The notes beneath the pieces were generated by a model that searched no databases, was not told the DNA's origin, and worked only from the letters and a program-made list of their open reading frames with translations. DNA of 64,000 bases from positions 17,753,319 through 17,817,318 of the forward strand of contig NC_067206.1 in NCBI RefSeq assembly GCF_026262505.1, in the 5' to 3' direction. The DNA is from Trichomonas vaginalis G3. Taxonomy: Eukaryota > Parabasalia > Trichomonadida > Trichomonadidae. How positions within the stretch are numbered: the stretch's first letter is position 1; each line of letters starts with the position of its first letter. Both the position numbers and the translations under genes were made by a program. This document shows positions 27,970-38,587 of this stretch, one piece after another.

Positions 27970-29265
27970 TCATATATTCCGAGACCGTTTTTCAACAAGT
28001 TCCCTATCTAAGTCATCCGCATTCATAAGCTTTTGTTCTTTCGTTCCGTCTCTATTTTTACGCGTTTCATGAGAAGTTGAATTGTCATTTAGCTCTGACA
28101 CCAAATATCTCGGAGTAAATTCAGTCATGTCATTTGGATGATATGCTATTAAATCATATCCCTTAGCGAGCTTGTATTTTCCAGGTTTGAAATTATATCC
28201 GATTTTATGCTGAGCCATAAAGCTAAATAGGTTCGGGTCAATATTTCCTTCCTTGAACTTTTTAATAGCTTCTTTATATCTGTCACTAAAGTCAATAGTA
28301 TCTGGGAAACCACACTCTTCTTTAAGCATTTTTAAGAATTCTTGGTTTCCTTGTTCTCTACTTCTTTTATGTCCTTGCTCTGTTTGTGGTTGTTGTTGTG
28401 CAGGGTTTTGAACTGTTGGTTGCTGTGCTGGTTGTTGTGTTGGTTGTTGTGCAGGGTTTTGAACTGTTGGTTGTTGTGTTGGTTTTGGTGCATGCCTGTG
28501 TCTGTGTCCATGTGACGATGTAAATGTTCTAGGTAGTCCTGGTGCAGGTGCTTCTCTTGGAGGGTTTGGTGGTATATAAATTCCACCAGCTGGCACATAT
28601 GTTCCATCTGCAGCGTAATGTCCTACCTGACTTTTCGTTCTTAAGAAAGCATTTACTAGGTCTGTTTTGGTCTGTTGTAACTCTTTTTCTTGACTTTTCA
28701 CAACAGTTGCTCTAACGGCGTCATAGGCACTTTGAACTGCCTGTCTCGTTGCTGCATCTGTTATTTTCGTCATATTTTGTGCTACTTCTTTTAACTCTTT
28801 GTCGAAACCTTCAGACTTCAGTTTCTTTCCAGATGAGAAGTCGTTCACTTGTTTCACCTTACTATGAAGAGCTTCGAAGGCGTTCTTAAAGTCAGCATTC
28901 ATTAAAGCTTCATTTGAACTGTCTTCATCCGCTTGTATTTTTGTCCTTATTGACCCTATGAGTTGGGCTGCTTTAGCGTTGGCTTGGGCATCTAACCAGT
29001 CATTGTTAGCTTTTATATATTCTGCGCTTTTCATTGCCTTTTGCATGGCTGCGTCGTTATTTTTACTTTCTTGTGCTAAGTTTTCATACTGTACGGTTTG
29101 GTTCTGCAACTGTAAAAGTTTTTCTGCCTTTACATTTGCTTCAACTTCTTTTTTATACTCATCGCTATCCATATATGTCTTCAGGGCTTTTTGTTTTATT
29201 TCTTCATCTTTCAGTACTTTATATCGAGTAGTATGGTTTTTCAAATTTACAACATCTTGTTCCAT
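27970..29265 (-). CDS. 431-residue coiled-coil / PQ-rich structural protein
   Basis: N-terminal ~200 residues are a long alpha-helical, Ala/Lys-rich region ('AEKLLQLQNQTVQYENLAQE'). The middle has 'GGIYIPPNPPREAPAPGLP', a His-rich 'HGHRHRH', then repeated 'PTVQNPAQQ' and 'PTQQPAQQ' units. The C-terminal ~130 residues are a compact domain ('GYNFKPGKYKLAKGYDLIAY'). Probably a scaffold or core protein. The frame overlaps 29219-29749, so the original gene may have been longer. C's copy is split by two transposons. Confidence 0.5.
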   Translation of the reverse strand: MEQDVVNLKNHTTRYKVLKDEEIKQKALKTYMDSDEYKKEVEANVKAEKLLQLQNQTVQYENLAQESKNNDAAMQKAMKSAEYIKANNDWLDAQANAKAAQLIGSIRTKIQADEDSSNEALMNADFKNAFEALHSKVKQVNDFSSGKKLKSEGFDKELKEVAQNMTKITDAATRQAVQSAYDAVRATVVKSQEKELQQTKTDLVNAFLRTKSQVGHYAADGTYVPAGGIYIPPNPPREAPAPGLPRTFTSSHGHRHRHAPKPTQQPTVQNPAQQPTQQPAQQPTVQNPAQQQPQTEQGHKRSREQGNQEFLKMLKEECGFPDTIDFSDRYKEAIKKFKEGNIDPNLFSFMAQHKIGYNFKPGKYKLAKGYDLIAYHPNDMTEFTPRYLVSELNDNSTSHETRKNRDGTKEQKLMNADDLDRELVEKRSRNI

Positions 29266-29749
29266 TTTTTGCTACTTCTGCTGCTTTTTCTGACACTTTT
29301 TTCGCATATTCCTCTGTACTTAGTTCTTTCAGTTGTTCTTCTTTCTTCTTTTTCTCTACGTTTAACTCATTGAGTTTCTTTGTGTGTCTGTCATATTCTA
29401 GTTTCTTTTCGTTTTCACCTATTTGCTTCTGTATGTCTATGTTTGACTTTTTGACATCTGCTATTTGATTTTTGAGTGAACTCAAATTCATTTGACTTTG
29501 AGGGTTATAGGCTGTTCCGTCTGCAGCTCCACCATAGCCTGCCATTTTCGCTAAAAGTGCCGCTCTTAAACCTCCACTCTGTGCACCAACAACTCGGTTT
29601 AAAAGCATAGGATTGCTTGACATTTGTTGCAACATAGTGGGGTCATTCAGCATTTGTTGTTGCAACTGTTGTTGTGGTGTTAGTCTTACTATTGGATGTT
29701 TCAATGCTCTCTTCCTCTTACGTATATTCTTACGTAGCTTACGTGGCAT
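29219..29749 (-). CDS. 176-residue basic/coiled-coil protein
   Basis: Very basic N-terminus ('MPRKLRKNIRKRKRALKH'), a Gln/Met-rich stretch ('QQQLQQQMLNDPTMLQQMSS'), 'AALLAKMAGYGGAADGTAY', and a coiled coil to the end. Such an arginine/lysine-rich head fits a DNA-condensing core protein. It may form one gene with 27970-29265; both copies (B, C) show the same junction area. Start set by ATG 29749 facing the regulatory region. Confidence 0.5.
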   Translation of the reverse strand: MPRKLRKNIRKRKRALKHPIVRLTPQQQLQQQMLNDPTMLQQMSSNPMLLNRVVGAQSGGLRAALLAKMAGYGGAADGTAYNPQSQMNLSSLKNQIADVKKSNIDIQKQIGENEKKLEYDRHTKKLNELNVEKKKKEEQLKELSTEEYAKKVSEKAAEVAKNGTRCCKFEKPYYSI

Positions 29750-29759
29750 TTTAAGTGAA

Positions 29760-30180
29760 GTTAAAAAGCGGTTTTTGACAGATGTTTATATGACACTTTT
29801 TGTTCAGCACAAAAAACTACTCGGTCAAAGTGTTGTCAGTTTTGTAAAATAACCGTCCTATCTCATTCTATAAGGGGAAAAGTCTTCTCAAAGTATACTT
29901 CCTTGGAACGCCTGTAACTTTTCCTGTAGCGACGATAGACCCTTACTTGTCCGGACAAAGTTATACTATTTTGAGTGCTCTACAAAAAAGTCAACGGCGA
30001 CGACTCTCAAAAACCGTTGTGTAAAAAGTTTTACCGTTGGACAAAAAAGTATATATAGAAAACAAAAAACGTTTATAGTTCATTCAATATTTGAGATGGA
30101 ACGGTTTGCCAACGGTAACTATTAAATAAAATAAAAAAATAGAGGGGGTTACCGTTGACGAAAACGGTTTATTTTAAACT
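29760..30180. promoter_or_regulatory. Conserved ~420-bp intergenic region with AACGG/CCGTT cluster
   Basis: Noncoding spacer between divergent genes, highly conserved with 46790-47230 in C. The last ~180 bp hold about eight copies of AACGG or its complement CCGTT (for example CAACGGTAAC, ACCGTTGACG, AAACGGTTTA), plus TATATATAGAAAAC and TTCAATATTTGAGAT. AACGG is the core bound by Myb proteins, and T. vaginalis has many Myb regulators. Likely the most strongly regulated promoter of the element. Confidence 0.55.
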
Positions 30181-30221
30181 TTTCTATGAGTAGTCCGAAA
30201 AAAACAGTTCATTTTTGTCTA

Positions 30222-31061
30222 ATGGAAGCCAACATTAACAATTCTCAACCGCTAACCAAAGCCAAAGCCCCACAACCTCCAAGAACTGGCACAGCTGTTA
30301 GAATAACCGCCAAAAAGTCTAACAGCGAATTAAGAGAAATTCTTCAACAAATTTGCTCTAAATATCTCAAAGACGCCGAAGAAAACACACAACCAGACGC
30401 TATATACAATACTCAGTTCTGTGAAGTTCTGAACAAAGCAATTGCTAGTTCAATTGAACTTACTAAGACAATTCCAAGTCCAATTGAGCTTAGCGATGTC
30501 TTAGTTCAGTATTTTCCAACATTTACCAAGCTTATAATGTTGAGAACTTTATACCAAGTTCGTCAAAATCTTCCTCGTTACATGCAACGGTCATTCGACA
30601 AGAGAATTGCCGAATTCCAAGTCTTTAGTTACGGATATGACCAAGATGAATACATTGACGAGTTCGGAGACAACTGTACAAAATGGTTTGACTGCTATAC
30701 GACTACACAATTTGAATTCGACTTTCTCGAATTCAACGCAGCAACCATTTATATCATTGCTCTTTACCTTTCCGAACAACAACAAGACCTCGCAGATGGA
30801 GATGTTGTTACTGTCGTCATGGAAACTCCTGAACAATTCGGAAAAAAGAAGTCTCTAATTGCCAAATTTGTTCCAGGACATCAGCTTTTCCAACGCACAG
30901 AAGTCTTCTGTATTCCTGGAACTCAGTTCTTTGTCAGGAGCGAACTCAAAGAAAGATATAATGTGTCATTCAATTACACATTATATAATGTTTTCGACCC
31001 AGAAGAAGGCTTCTTCCCAGAAGCAATGGAGGAAGAAGAAGAAGAAGAAGAAGAAATATAA
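30222..31061 (+). CDS. Terminus-adjacent 279-residue protein, weak ADP-ribosyltransferase-like pattern
   Basis: Start taken at the ATG after TTCATTTTTGTCTA (matching the C copy); an upstream in-frame ATG lies at 30186. Pro-rich start, helical middle ('PIELSDVLVQYFPTFTKL'), then 'CTKWFDCYTTTQFEFDFLEF' and 'TEVFCIPGTQFFVRSE', whose order loosely recalls the core strands of ART-fold proteins ('EVL.PPGT.F.V'). The match is incomplete and the call weak. It ends in a Glu run. Its 3' end lies inside the terminal repeat, so pieces of it also occur at the end of Maverick A. Confidence 0.45.
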   Translation: MEANINNSQPLTKAKAPQPPRTGTAVRITAKKSNSELREILQQICSKYLKDAEENTQPDAIYNTQFCEVLNKAIASSIELTKTIPSPIELSDVLVQYFPTFTKLIMLRTLYQVRQNLPRYMQRSFDKRIAEFQVFSYGYDQDEYIDEFGDNCTKWFDCYTTTQFEFDFLEFNAATIYIIALYLSEQQQDLADGDVVTVVMETPEQFGKKKSLIAKFVPGHQLFQRTEVFCIPGTQFFVRSELKERYNVSFNYTLYNVFDPEEGFFPEAMEEEEEEEEEI

Positions 31062-31185
31062 GACTCTATCCAAGAAGAGTCCTCCGAATTCACACCAGAA
31101 GATTAACAATTTTCAGAATAAAAACTTAATTTTATACTAAACATCTTCGGGGCTAGAAGGGGCGCAGCCCCTGGAAGCCCCACTT

Positions 31186-31212
<27 letters not shown>
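31062..31212. repeat. Right terminal repeat of Maverick B
   Basis: Contains the nested hairpin at 31149-31181 (GGGGCT with AGCCCC outside, GGGGC-gca-GCCCC inside), then CCACTTCCC and a 24-base T run (31189-31212). Matches A (2870-3012), C (48115-48239) and, inverted, the outer part of the left end. Confidence 0.8.
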
Positions 31213-31217
<5 letters not shown>

Positions 31218-32611
31218 TATCACTAATTTGCCTTTAGAGATATGCGTTTTGGCTTGAAACTCTGGCTAACTATATTGACACAAGGGATATCCTAGTCTTT
31301 ATATATAACTCGCTCATAGTCAGCATAGCTCCTTATATTCACAGAGATATGGCCCAAATACTTTTTTTTATAAAAATTTAGCATATTATGAGAAAAATTG
31401 AATGGAGTGAAACAGTTTTTAATTTGGCTCATAATATGAAATTCATAATTCAGATTGTGAGCGGAGCAAAATTTGCCTTGCAAATTTTGTAAAGCTCACA
31501 ATTTGATATCATAAATTCAGATTTTTGTTGGACTACCTTTCTTTAGAGATAGTTTTACATAAAATTAGTTGTTTCAATAGAGAAATTATATGAAAACATC
31601 TTTTAATATTTTAAGATAGCAAATACATATAAAAGTTTCAATGTTTCAAAAAAATTAACTTATTGAGTTAGATTATGTTCCGTACCGAAATGCATCACTA
31701 GAAAAAGTGACAATAAAGTGACACTTACTCTTATTTTGCGCGGCAATTTTTCTAAGTTATTTTGTTAAGCTAAATGTGTTATATATCAAATCAGCTTTAT
31801 AAATATTATTGTGCATGAAAAATAGCGTGACTTCACTTTTGACAAAAAGTGACACTATTTCTGATGGTTTTGTCATTTATTTGTCAGATTTATAAATGGA
31901 TAATAATGCTGTAAATCAGATATTAATTAAAAATATTTAAGATCAAAAAAATATATAAAATTTGATCATAAATAAAATCGTTTTAAATTACTTCTTCATT
32001 TAAATTATAACAATTATTTTTGGTTTTATATTTTTTTGGATCAAATCCATTTTAATAGAATTTATATACTATTCATCTATTAGTAAACACTACCGTATAT
32101 TATTTTTAAGCTATCTTATTTTTTGAAATTTTATTCAAATCTTTGGTCGCAAGAAGAATTGCATGATAAATAAAAACATTTAATCAAAGTCAATTTTATT
32201 TTTCATATTCAAATGGACTGAGTGTTAACATTTAACATTTTTGCTAATTGTCGTCAAAAATTAGGCGTAAAGCAAAAATTGATATTTCATATGGTTTTAT
32301 GATAGATAAGCATTATATTCCACTCATTATATTCGTAAATTTTGAGGTTTATCCTTCGCTTTTAAGATCATTGAATTTGATTTTTATATAAAATAGTTAT
32401 ATATTAGAAAATAATATGAGTTTATGTGATATTATTTTTCAGAAGATTTTGTGTTCTTCTTCAAAATTTTATTTTTTTATTAAAAAGAATCTTTACAAAA
32501 TATACATTTACTTTAATTAATATTTAAAAACGTGCTCTATCAAAAGTTCCAAAATTCAATATTTTAGCTTTTCTGAGGTGTCACTTTTGATGAATTTTTG
32601 TTTACAACAGG
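31213..32611. other. AT-rich noncoding spacer with transposon-like ends and a nested hairpin
   Basis: No gene seen. At 31454-31502 ATTGTGAGC/GCTCACAAT encloses CAAAATTTG/CAAATTTTG, a nested hairpin. At 31680 CGTACCGAAATG plus AAAGTGACA and GCGCGGCAATTTT match the left end of the DNA transposon at 40600, so a relative's end is probably present. Near 32575-32612, TGTCACTTTTGATGAATTTT could be its other end, directly abutting the truncated Maverick C. Confidence 0.5.
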
Positions 32612-33025
32612 GTCTTTAAACTTAGAATTTATATACTCATTTATAGCATTATACTTCAAAACTCTTCTTTGGTACTTCTTTATCCAATCTAACAACTCAG
32701 TATCCTTTATACATACTAACTTAGACTTCTTTATAATATCTTTGAACGAATTGACGGTTTGGTCAAATTGACCAGAAGTCGAACAAATAACAACCAACTC
32801 ATAGAATGGGTTCTTCTCATCTGGTTCTTGTTGCTGTGCAGCCATTTTAAGATAAGTGAAAGTCTTACCCGACCCAGGTGGTGCAATTAGACCTGTTATA
32901 CCATTCTGAGCAAATAAGAACTTGTCATGTATAGGTTTTATCTGAGCATTTTCTAACTTCCTCTTGTTCTTGTTTAAAACATTCTCAAATTTCTTGTCAA
33001 TGTCAGCAAACTTTTTTTCTAACAT
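32612..33025 (-). pseudogene. Packaging ATPase, N-terminal part (Maverick C)
   Basis: Nearly identical to the first ~138 residues of the B ATPase, with the Walker A 'APPGSGKT' present. The gene is cut at the left border of C. Divergent from 33062 over 36 bp as in B. Confidence 0.8.
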
Positions 33026-33061
33026 ATTTTTAGAAAAATTAAAATTTTTATCTTTTAGAAA

Positions 33062-33505
33062 ATGTCTAGCGATTTCGCTATCTATATTCGAGACAAGCTT
33101 TTCGACAGCAAAACATCTGTCGACCATAAAATCTTACATAGTGTAAACAAGAAAGGTGAATTTGTTCTAAAGTTCTGTTTCTGGGAATATGACAAGAACC
33201 ATAAAACATTAAGCAGAGCAGTCTTAAAATTTGTCAATGACAGGCTTGTTGACAGAGATGACGCCGATTGGAAAGATGAAGTCCAACAAAAGTTCTTAGA
33301 ATGCAAAGAAGACACATGCGCTGTTCTTGAAGATGAAATAGAAAACAGAATAGATGAGCTATTAAAGGACAAAGAACTTTTACATAAATATGGTTCTGAG
33401 AAATTTGACGTCTCACCACCAGAAAAGAAGAAGAGAGAAAAGAAAGTAGAAGAAGAGAAGAAAGAACCTGAACCAGTTCCAGAGAAAAAGAAATTTGACA
33501 TGTAA
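33062..33505 (+). CDS. 147-residue charged protein of unknown function (Maverick C)
   Basis: Homologue of 20995-21450 in B, with an open frame. The N-terminal 'SSDFAIYIRDKLFDSKTSVD' is unchanged; differences cluster in the Lys/Glu tail, where a few residues have been lost or gained, typical of low-complexity slippage. Function unknown. Confidence 0.55.
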   Translation: MSSDFAIYIRDKLFDSKTSVDHKILHSVNKKGEFVLKFCFWEYDKNHKTLSRAVLKFVNDRLVDRDDADWKDEVQQKFLECKEDTCAVLEDEIENRIDELLKDKELLHKYGSEKFDVSPPEKKKREKKVEEEKKEPEPVPEKKKFDM

Positions 33506-33521
33506 AAATAAAATTTTATTT

Positions 33522-33941
33522 TTAGAACATTTCTGGGTCAATGTCAATGTTCTCTTCCTCTTTAGGAGTAAACACTGGCTTAGACTCTAAAATCTTCTTA
33601 CCCAATTTACCTTGAACTTCTACAACTTTAGACTCATAATATTCATAGTCGTCTGTCTTCTTTGGTTCATAAGGTATAACAAGTTTGTATGCTTTGCCTT
33701 CTTTAAGGTTTGAGAACCTTCTGTCAAAACTTTCTTTGACTGTTAACAAACCTTCTATGTCTAAGTCTTCAAATTTCGCACCATTTTTAGTCACAATAGC
33801 AAACTTAACTGGTTCGATGTTCCAAACTTTGCTGAATGAAGACTTTTCAAAATGGTAGAAGTAAACATTCAAATATGTGAATGGGTCTAGTTCTTCTTTA
33901 AGTCCTGACATGTACTTATTTACTGAAATATATTTCGTCAT
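33522..33941 (-). CDS. 139-residue possible DNA-binding protein (Maverick C)
   Basis: Open frame, the intact relative of 21467-21884. Strand-rich with aromatic residues ('YLNVYFYHFEKSSFSKVW'), a Lys/Tyr-rich middle ('KAYKLVIPYEPKKTDDYEYY') and an acidic C-terminus ('EENIDIDPEMF'). An acidic tail after a beta barrel is usual for single-strand binding proteins, so that role is a fair hypothesis. It lies next to the helicase. Confidence 0.5.
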   Translation of the reverse strand: MTKYISVNKYMSGLKEELDPFTYLNVYFYHFEKSSFSKVWNIEPVKFAIVTKNGAKFEDLDIEGLLTVKESFDRRFSNLKEGKAYKLVIPYEPKKTDDYEYYESKVVEVQGKLGKKILESKPVFTPKEEENIDIDPEMF

Positions 33942-33969
33942 CTTTTCTATCGGAAAAAAATATTTTTTT

Positions 33970-35210
33970 AAAATTTACTCAGAAAAAATTTTCTTTGTAT
34001 ATACACCATTCTGAACATCTAAAAGACTTTTGACATTTGCCAAGAATGTACGTTTAGAGCTGCCATATAACCATATTCTTGACAATATTGTTTATATTCA
34101 TCATATAAAGACCTTTCATCTAATGACACAAAGTCAGTTTCATCTACGAACAGTTCATATACACTCTTGTTTGCTTCTAACAATGTTTGTCTCTCTTCGG
34201 TATGTGGAATTTGTCTTGGATTGAACTTTGAAATATCTAATGTCATAAAGTATGAAAACAAATGGTTGTAAAACTCAGGTGTCAAATATTCTGACAAATC
34301 GTCAAAATATTCTGTATCTTGCATATGAGAATCTGACGTTCTGACAACTACATATCTTCTGTCAGAACTTTCTAACTTCATCGGAACAGCATTGTTTGAA
34401 ACCATAATGAAGTTTGCAACATTTTCACAAACTCTTTGGTCTTTATATTTTCTTTCAACAACTCCAACTTTGTCTGTTATAAGACTCTTCAAAGCATCTG
34501 AGTTTAAAACTTTTGTTGTATCTATACTTTGAAGTTCGTTACAAACTATAAGTTTCATATTCTCTATTGAGGAGTTAAACTTGCCACAGATGTTTTCTAA
34601 GTTTGTCATATTCGGGTTCGAATAACCTTCTAACAGTTTGCATAAGATATCTGTAAAGAAAGTATTCTTACCAGTTCCTTGTTTTCCAATTATAATGAGA
34701 GCAGTTTCATTTTTAGCACTTGGATGTTGTAAGATGTTTGCAAACCAACATAAGATATACTCATAGACTCTTTCGTTTCCATTGCATATAATTTCTTTGA
34801 CATGGTCTAACCAAGCTTCTATAATATTTTCTTTCCATTTCTACTTGTTCATATTTATATCCAGTGAAGATAGAATAGAAGTTTGGAGAGGGTGTATAAA
34901 ACTTTATACCACGAACTGAAAAATCTTCAAGTTTTGACAATAAGATATCCCAAGCATCTAACATCTTCATGCCAACTTGTACGACTTTTATTTTCTTAAG
35001 TTTCTGTCTACATTCTTGTTCAGACACTATTGTTGCTCTTGGTTTGTTAAAGACAACATCCCATTCTTTCATGAGATAACATTCTGGGGCAGAGTCAACA
35101 TAAATGACTAAACGTTTCAAATTCTCGACTGCTTTGTTATAGTCTCTAAATGGACACATATTTCTGAATGCTTGGAAGTCATAAAAATCTGAAACATCTA
35201 TTCTGTACAT
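33970..35210 (-). pseudogene. SF3 helicase relic (Maverick C)
   Basis: Counterpart of 21920-23154. Walker B ('MKLIVCNELQS'), motif C ('NFIMVSNNAVP') and the N-terminal 'MYRIDVSDFYDFQAF' are recognisable. Broken, with about three breaks. Confidence 0.75.
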
Positions 35211-35240
35211 TTTTATAAAAATAAAAAAAATAATATTTTT

Positions 35241-36037
35241 TTATTCTTGACTTTGTTGTTCCATTTGTTGCATTTGTTGTTCTTGAGCTATTTGTTGTTG
35301 AAGTTGTTCTTGTAATACAATACTTTCACCAGTTGCATCTTCCAATTCGAAACTTTCTGCCGTCATTGACAAATACATAGGACATAAAAGTTTTACAGGA
35401 ACAAAGTTTGCGTCAACTAATGTCAACGTTATACTTGCCAAAGTGTTTGAGTTCACTAAGGTTGAAAATTCTGCATTCGAATGAACAATAGGCAAACCAG
35501 CAGAGAAAGTATTGTTTATGCGCATAAGTATCTTTTGGTCATAATAGTTTCTGTCGACATTCGAATAACACTTTGAACCTAAGTTTGAAACAATATATAA
35601 GATTGGTGTGCTTAATGTCAATGGAATAGACAAACCTTGTATGACACCCTTTCCTGTTATAGGAAACTGTTGGTAGTAAAAACCAGATATAAGTTTTGTA
35701 TTATAGCTCATATCGTTTATAGTAAACTCAGTCGACATCCAAACATAATGAAACCTGCTCTAGTTGCAGCACATGTTACACCCGTACTTAAAGTATTAAA
35801 TAAGTCAACAAAACCTGTTGGTGGTATATCTGAGTAAGTATCTTCAAAGGAGTATTTTTTACCATTCACAACAATAAAGTCTTTTGGTGTCAAAGAGCAA
35901 AAACAGGCTTTAGTCGTCATTGTGTTTAAGGTTAGTTTACAATATCGTCCTTGAGGACTTTGTAAGTTTGTTGTTATAGAATTATATGACTCAGGGTTTT
36001 TAGTCGTAATAGTATAAACCATTATGTCTTCTGCCAT
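35241..36037 (-). pseudogene. Minor capsid (penton-like) relic (Maverick C)
   Basis: Counterpart of 23185-24000, with the same 'NSITTNLQSPQGRYCKLTLN' start and 'LTLVDANFVPVKLLCPMYL' end. The tail has fewer 'AQEQQMQQ' repeats. Broken, with about two breaks. Confidence 0.65.
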
Positions 36038-36041
36038 TTAC

Positions 36042-36619
36042 TTAGCAAACAAACTTTAATGAAATGTTGTGGTCGTCAAATATTTTTATAACGTCTGGGA
36101 AACTATATTTTAAGTTCAACGTTTCACCTCCTTTCATAACGCATTTCTTGTCAATGACATTATATGAAACACCACAGCAACCAATGTCGGGTTCTATTTC
36201 TTTGATGTTTATATCGTCTGCCTCTGTCAAAAGTTTCAATAGTTCTTTCAAAACTTCATGAGGTGCAATGACATATGAGTTCAATTTTACAGGGTTGTGT
36301 TCGACCAAGTTTAACATTATACTTAAAGCTTGACAAATCTTCTCCTGAGTTTGAAGTTTGTCTTTAAGTTGTTGGTAGTCGTTCGAATATCTGCAACAAA
36401 CTTAAGTCTCTGTTAACTTCAGGATATGTTGGTTCTTTTACAGGAACAATTGTTATACCATCTTCGTCTTCGTATGGTTTCCCCACTTCAACATCTCTGT
36501 CTTTGACATTGACAATAACACTTTGACTGTTTGTTTGAGTTGGTGAATTTAACTTCACATCTGCCGCCGCCATTAAAAACTTTTGAAACACTTACGCTTC
36601 TATTTTTCGGAAATGACAT
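36042..36619 (-). pseudogene. Conserved Maverick protein relic (Maverick C)
   Basis: Counterpart of 24005-24586: 'EIEPDIGCCGVSYNVI' and 'ISLKFVC' are kept in the C-terminal domain. Broken, with about two or three breaks. Confidence 0.6.
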
Positions 36620-36637
36620 TTTACTTAGAATAAAAAG

Positions 36638-36871
36638 ATGGACGTATTCGGATATCTTATTGAATTGAAGCAGAACAAAGTTTATACTCACAAACAATAC
36701 AAATACATTGACAGAATAGTTCTTTACATAAACAATGGAAAATGTTATAGAATAGCAATATTTGCTGAACCAAAATATTTTCATAAAGCAAAGAAAGTTG
36801 GTATAACTGAAATGGTGAAAGTTCTTGAAGCAGACAAAAATATAACTTCAAAAACTTACAGATATTACTAA
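36638..36871 (+). CDS. Small conserved Maverick protein (Maverick C)
   Basis: 77 residues, 'MDVFGYLIELKQNKVYTHKQ' onward, with 'LYINNGKCYRIAIFAEPKYF' in the middle. Better preserved than the B copy at 24605. The D gene at 55208-55447 has a similar size, position (beside the 'CCG' protein) and pattern and may be its homologue. Probably shortened at the end. Unknown function. Confidence 0.5.
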   Translation: MDVFGYLIELKQNKVYTHKQYKYIDRIVLYINNGKCYRIAIFAEPKYFHKAKKVGITEMVKVLEADKNITSKTYRYY

Positions 36872-36949
36872 AGGTAAGTTTATCTTACAATATTATGTCA
36901 AAACTGGCGTACTGTCAATATTTGACGGGAGAAGTCAGTTCAAGAACAA

Positions 36950-38555
36950 CTTACTGACCTGCTGCCAAAATCTGCTCGATGGAAGCTGTCGTTATGCCAA
37001 TCTGAGGAGCCCCAGCAGGTTTCATCGAACGAATTCAAAAGAGCATCTTCCGTGAAAAGTGCTATTGGTTTTGTAAACTTCTTTGCTCTCAATTCATCTG
37101 GACCGTCTCTGTCACCAGTATATTGTATTTAATGTACCAACAGTTGAAATACCACCCATAAAGTCTTCTGAGTCAGCAAATGGAATGCCAAGCCAAAGTT
37201 TGAACGGTCTCCATTTGTATATTGAGTTTTTTGACTCCTGTATGAGTCCATACTTTCACATATGGCATAATAGAACTTTGCATTTCAGGGTTAATAGTTG
37301 TTGTGAAGTTGTTGTTAAAGTTCATAGCATCTAATGTCAAGTTGTCTGATCTCATATCCTCAACTGTAGAATATTCTTCTCTTGGATAATATTTGCCATC
37401 TATGTTTATATGATATTTAATACCAGGGTTGTAGAAACAAGAATAGTCATTTATAGTTCGTCTGAACAGTACAAACATAGTATCTGCATATTTCATTGCA
37501 GTTGTTAAAGCAATATCTGTTCTTGCACCTGCGGCTCCTGGATTTTGGTTTCCAACTTCACCTGCAAAGTCTTTGACAGATATTTGGTGTATAGGGAACA
37601 TAAGTGGAACTGCAATATATTTGGCAGCTAAAGCATTTGAAATATTTGTGTCCAACATATAAACGGCAAGTCTGCTTTCTATTCTCTTGCATTCAAATTT
37701 TTCGCATGTGAACTTAACTGGGTCCCAAGCAGTTCCAGCAGCATTGAAATAATAGTTTACTTCATTGTTGAAGTTTGAGAAACCAAAGTCTAAGTCAACT
37801 TTGTCTTTGCAAAATTCGGCGAATGACGTTTGATTTGTTCCCTTTACGTCTGTAATAGTGAATAGGTCTTGTGTTGGTGCAATGACTAAGTTATTTTTGC
37901 TTGGAGTAAGTTCAATAGAAATTTTTCCAGCCCAGTTTGGTAAGTATCTTAAAAACCTGAAGATGAGGAAAGATGACAAAGGAACTCTAAGTTTCAGTTT
38001 TACTTTAGTGGCAGCAGTTCCATCTGAACCAGAAAGGTTAACATAAACTCCTGGAACGTTAGGGTCAAGTCTTCTTATTTTCTCAATAGTTGCATACTGG
38101 TCTGTTTGTTCTCTAGCTTGTGGTTGTACTGAGTTTCTCAAAGCGAACCATTCATAGTTTGCCCATGTTACTGTTTGAACTAAGTCAGAGTTAGAATATA
38201 TCTTATATCCCATGAAAACTTCTGGAGCATATTGGTATACGACATAGAAAATTCCATTGCAACCTTTCTTGTCAGACAACTTGGCAGAAGGTTTTATTTT
38301 AATGTCTTGTTCCACGTATAAGAATGAGTTGTCAATAGAAATAATGTGAAACCTGTCGCAAGCAATATCTACTGTTGTTGAAGAACCTTCTCCAAACTCA
38401 CCTACGTTTCCATAAGAAACAGCAGTTGTATATTCGTAAGTTCCAGGAACTATTTCTGACCTTCTAATGGCATTATCGCATTCGTTATACCATTCGGAAA
38501 CATTTCCGTTCATGGCATCCAAAACTGTTGGCGTTATATTCTGAGCGGCGTACAT
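36950..38555 (-). pseudogene. Major capsid protein relic (Maverick C)
   Basis: Counterpart of 24916-26523, recognisable over its whole length, with the first ~440 residues in one frame. Broken, with about four breaks near its 3' end. Confidence 0.7.
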
Positions 38556-38587
38556 TTCATATGGGTAAAAATATAGAATAGTTGGAT

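Larger units (their letters stand above)
5974..31212. mobile_element. Maverick/Polinton B, both termini present
   Basis: About 25.2 kb, a normal to large Polinton size. Both ends carry matching inverted termini: an A tract and GTGGGGCTTCC at the left, GGAAGCCCCAC and a T tract at the right. The gene kit is Polinton-type: rve integrase, protein-primed family B polymerase, packaging ATPase, major and minor capsid proteins, plus an SF3 helicase, a methyltransferase and a fiber-like gene. It is broken, with roughly ten breaks spread over its genes, though many genes read whole. It differs from Maverick C at 5 of 150 bases compared (30240 against its C counterpart), so the family spread recently. 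AAAT on both sides may be a short target duplication, but this is not convincing. Confidence 0.88.
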
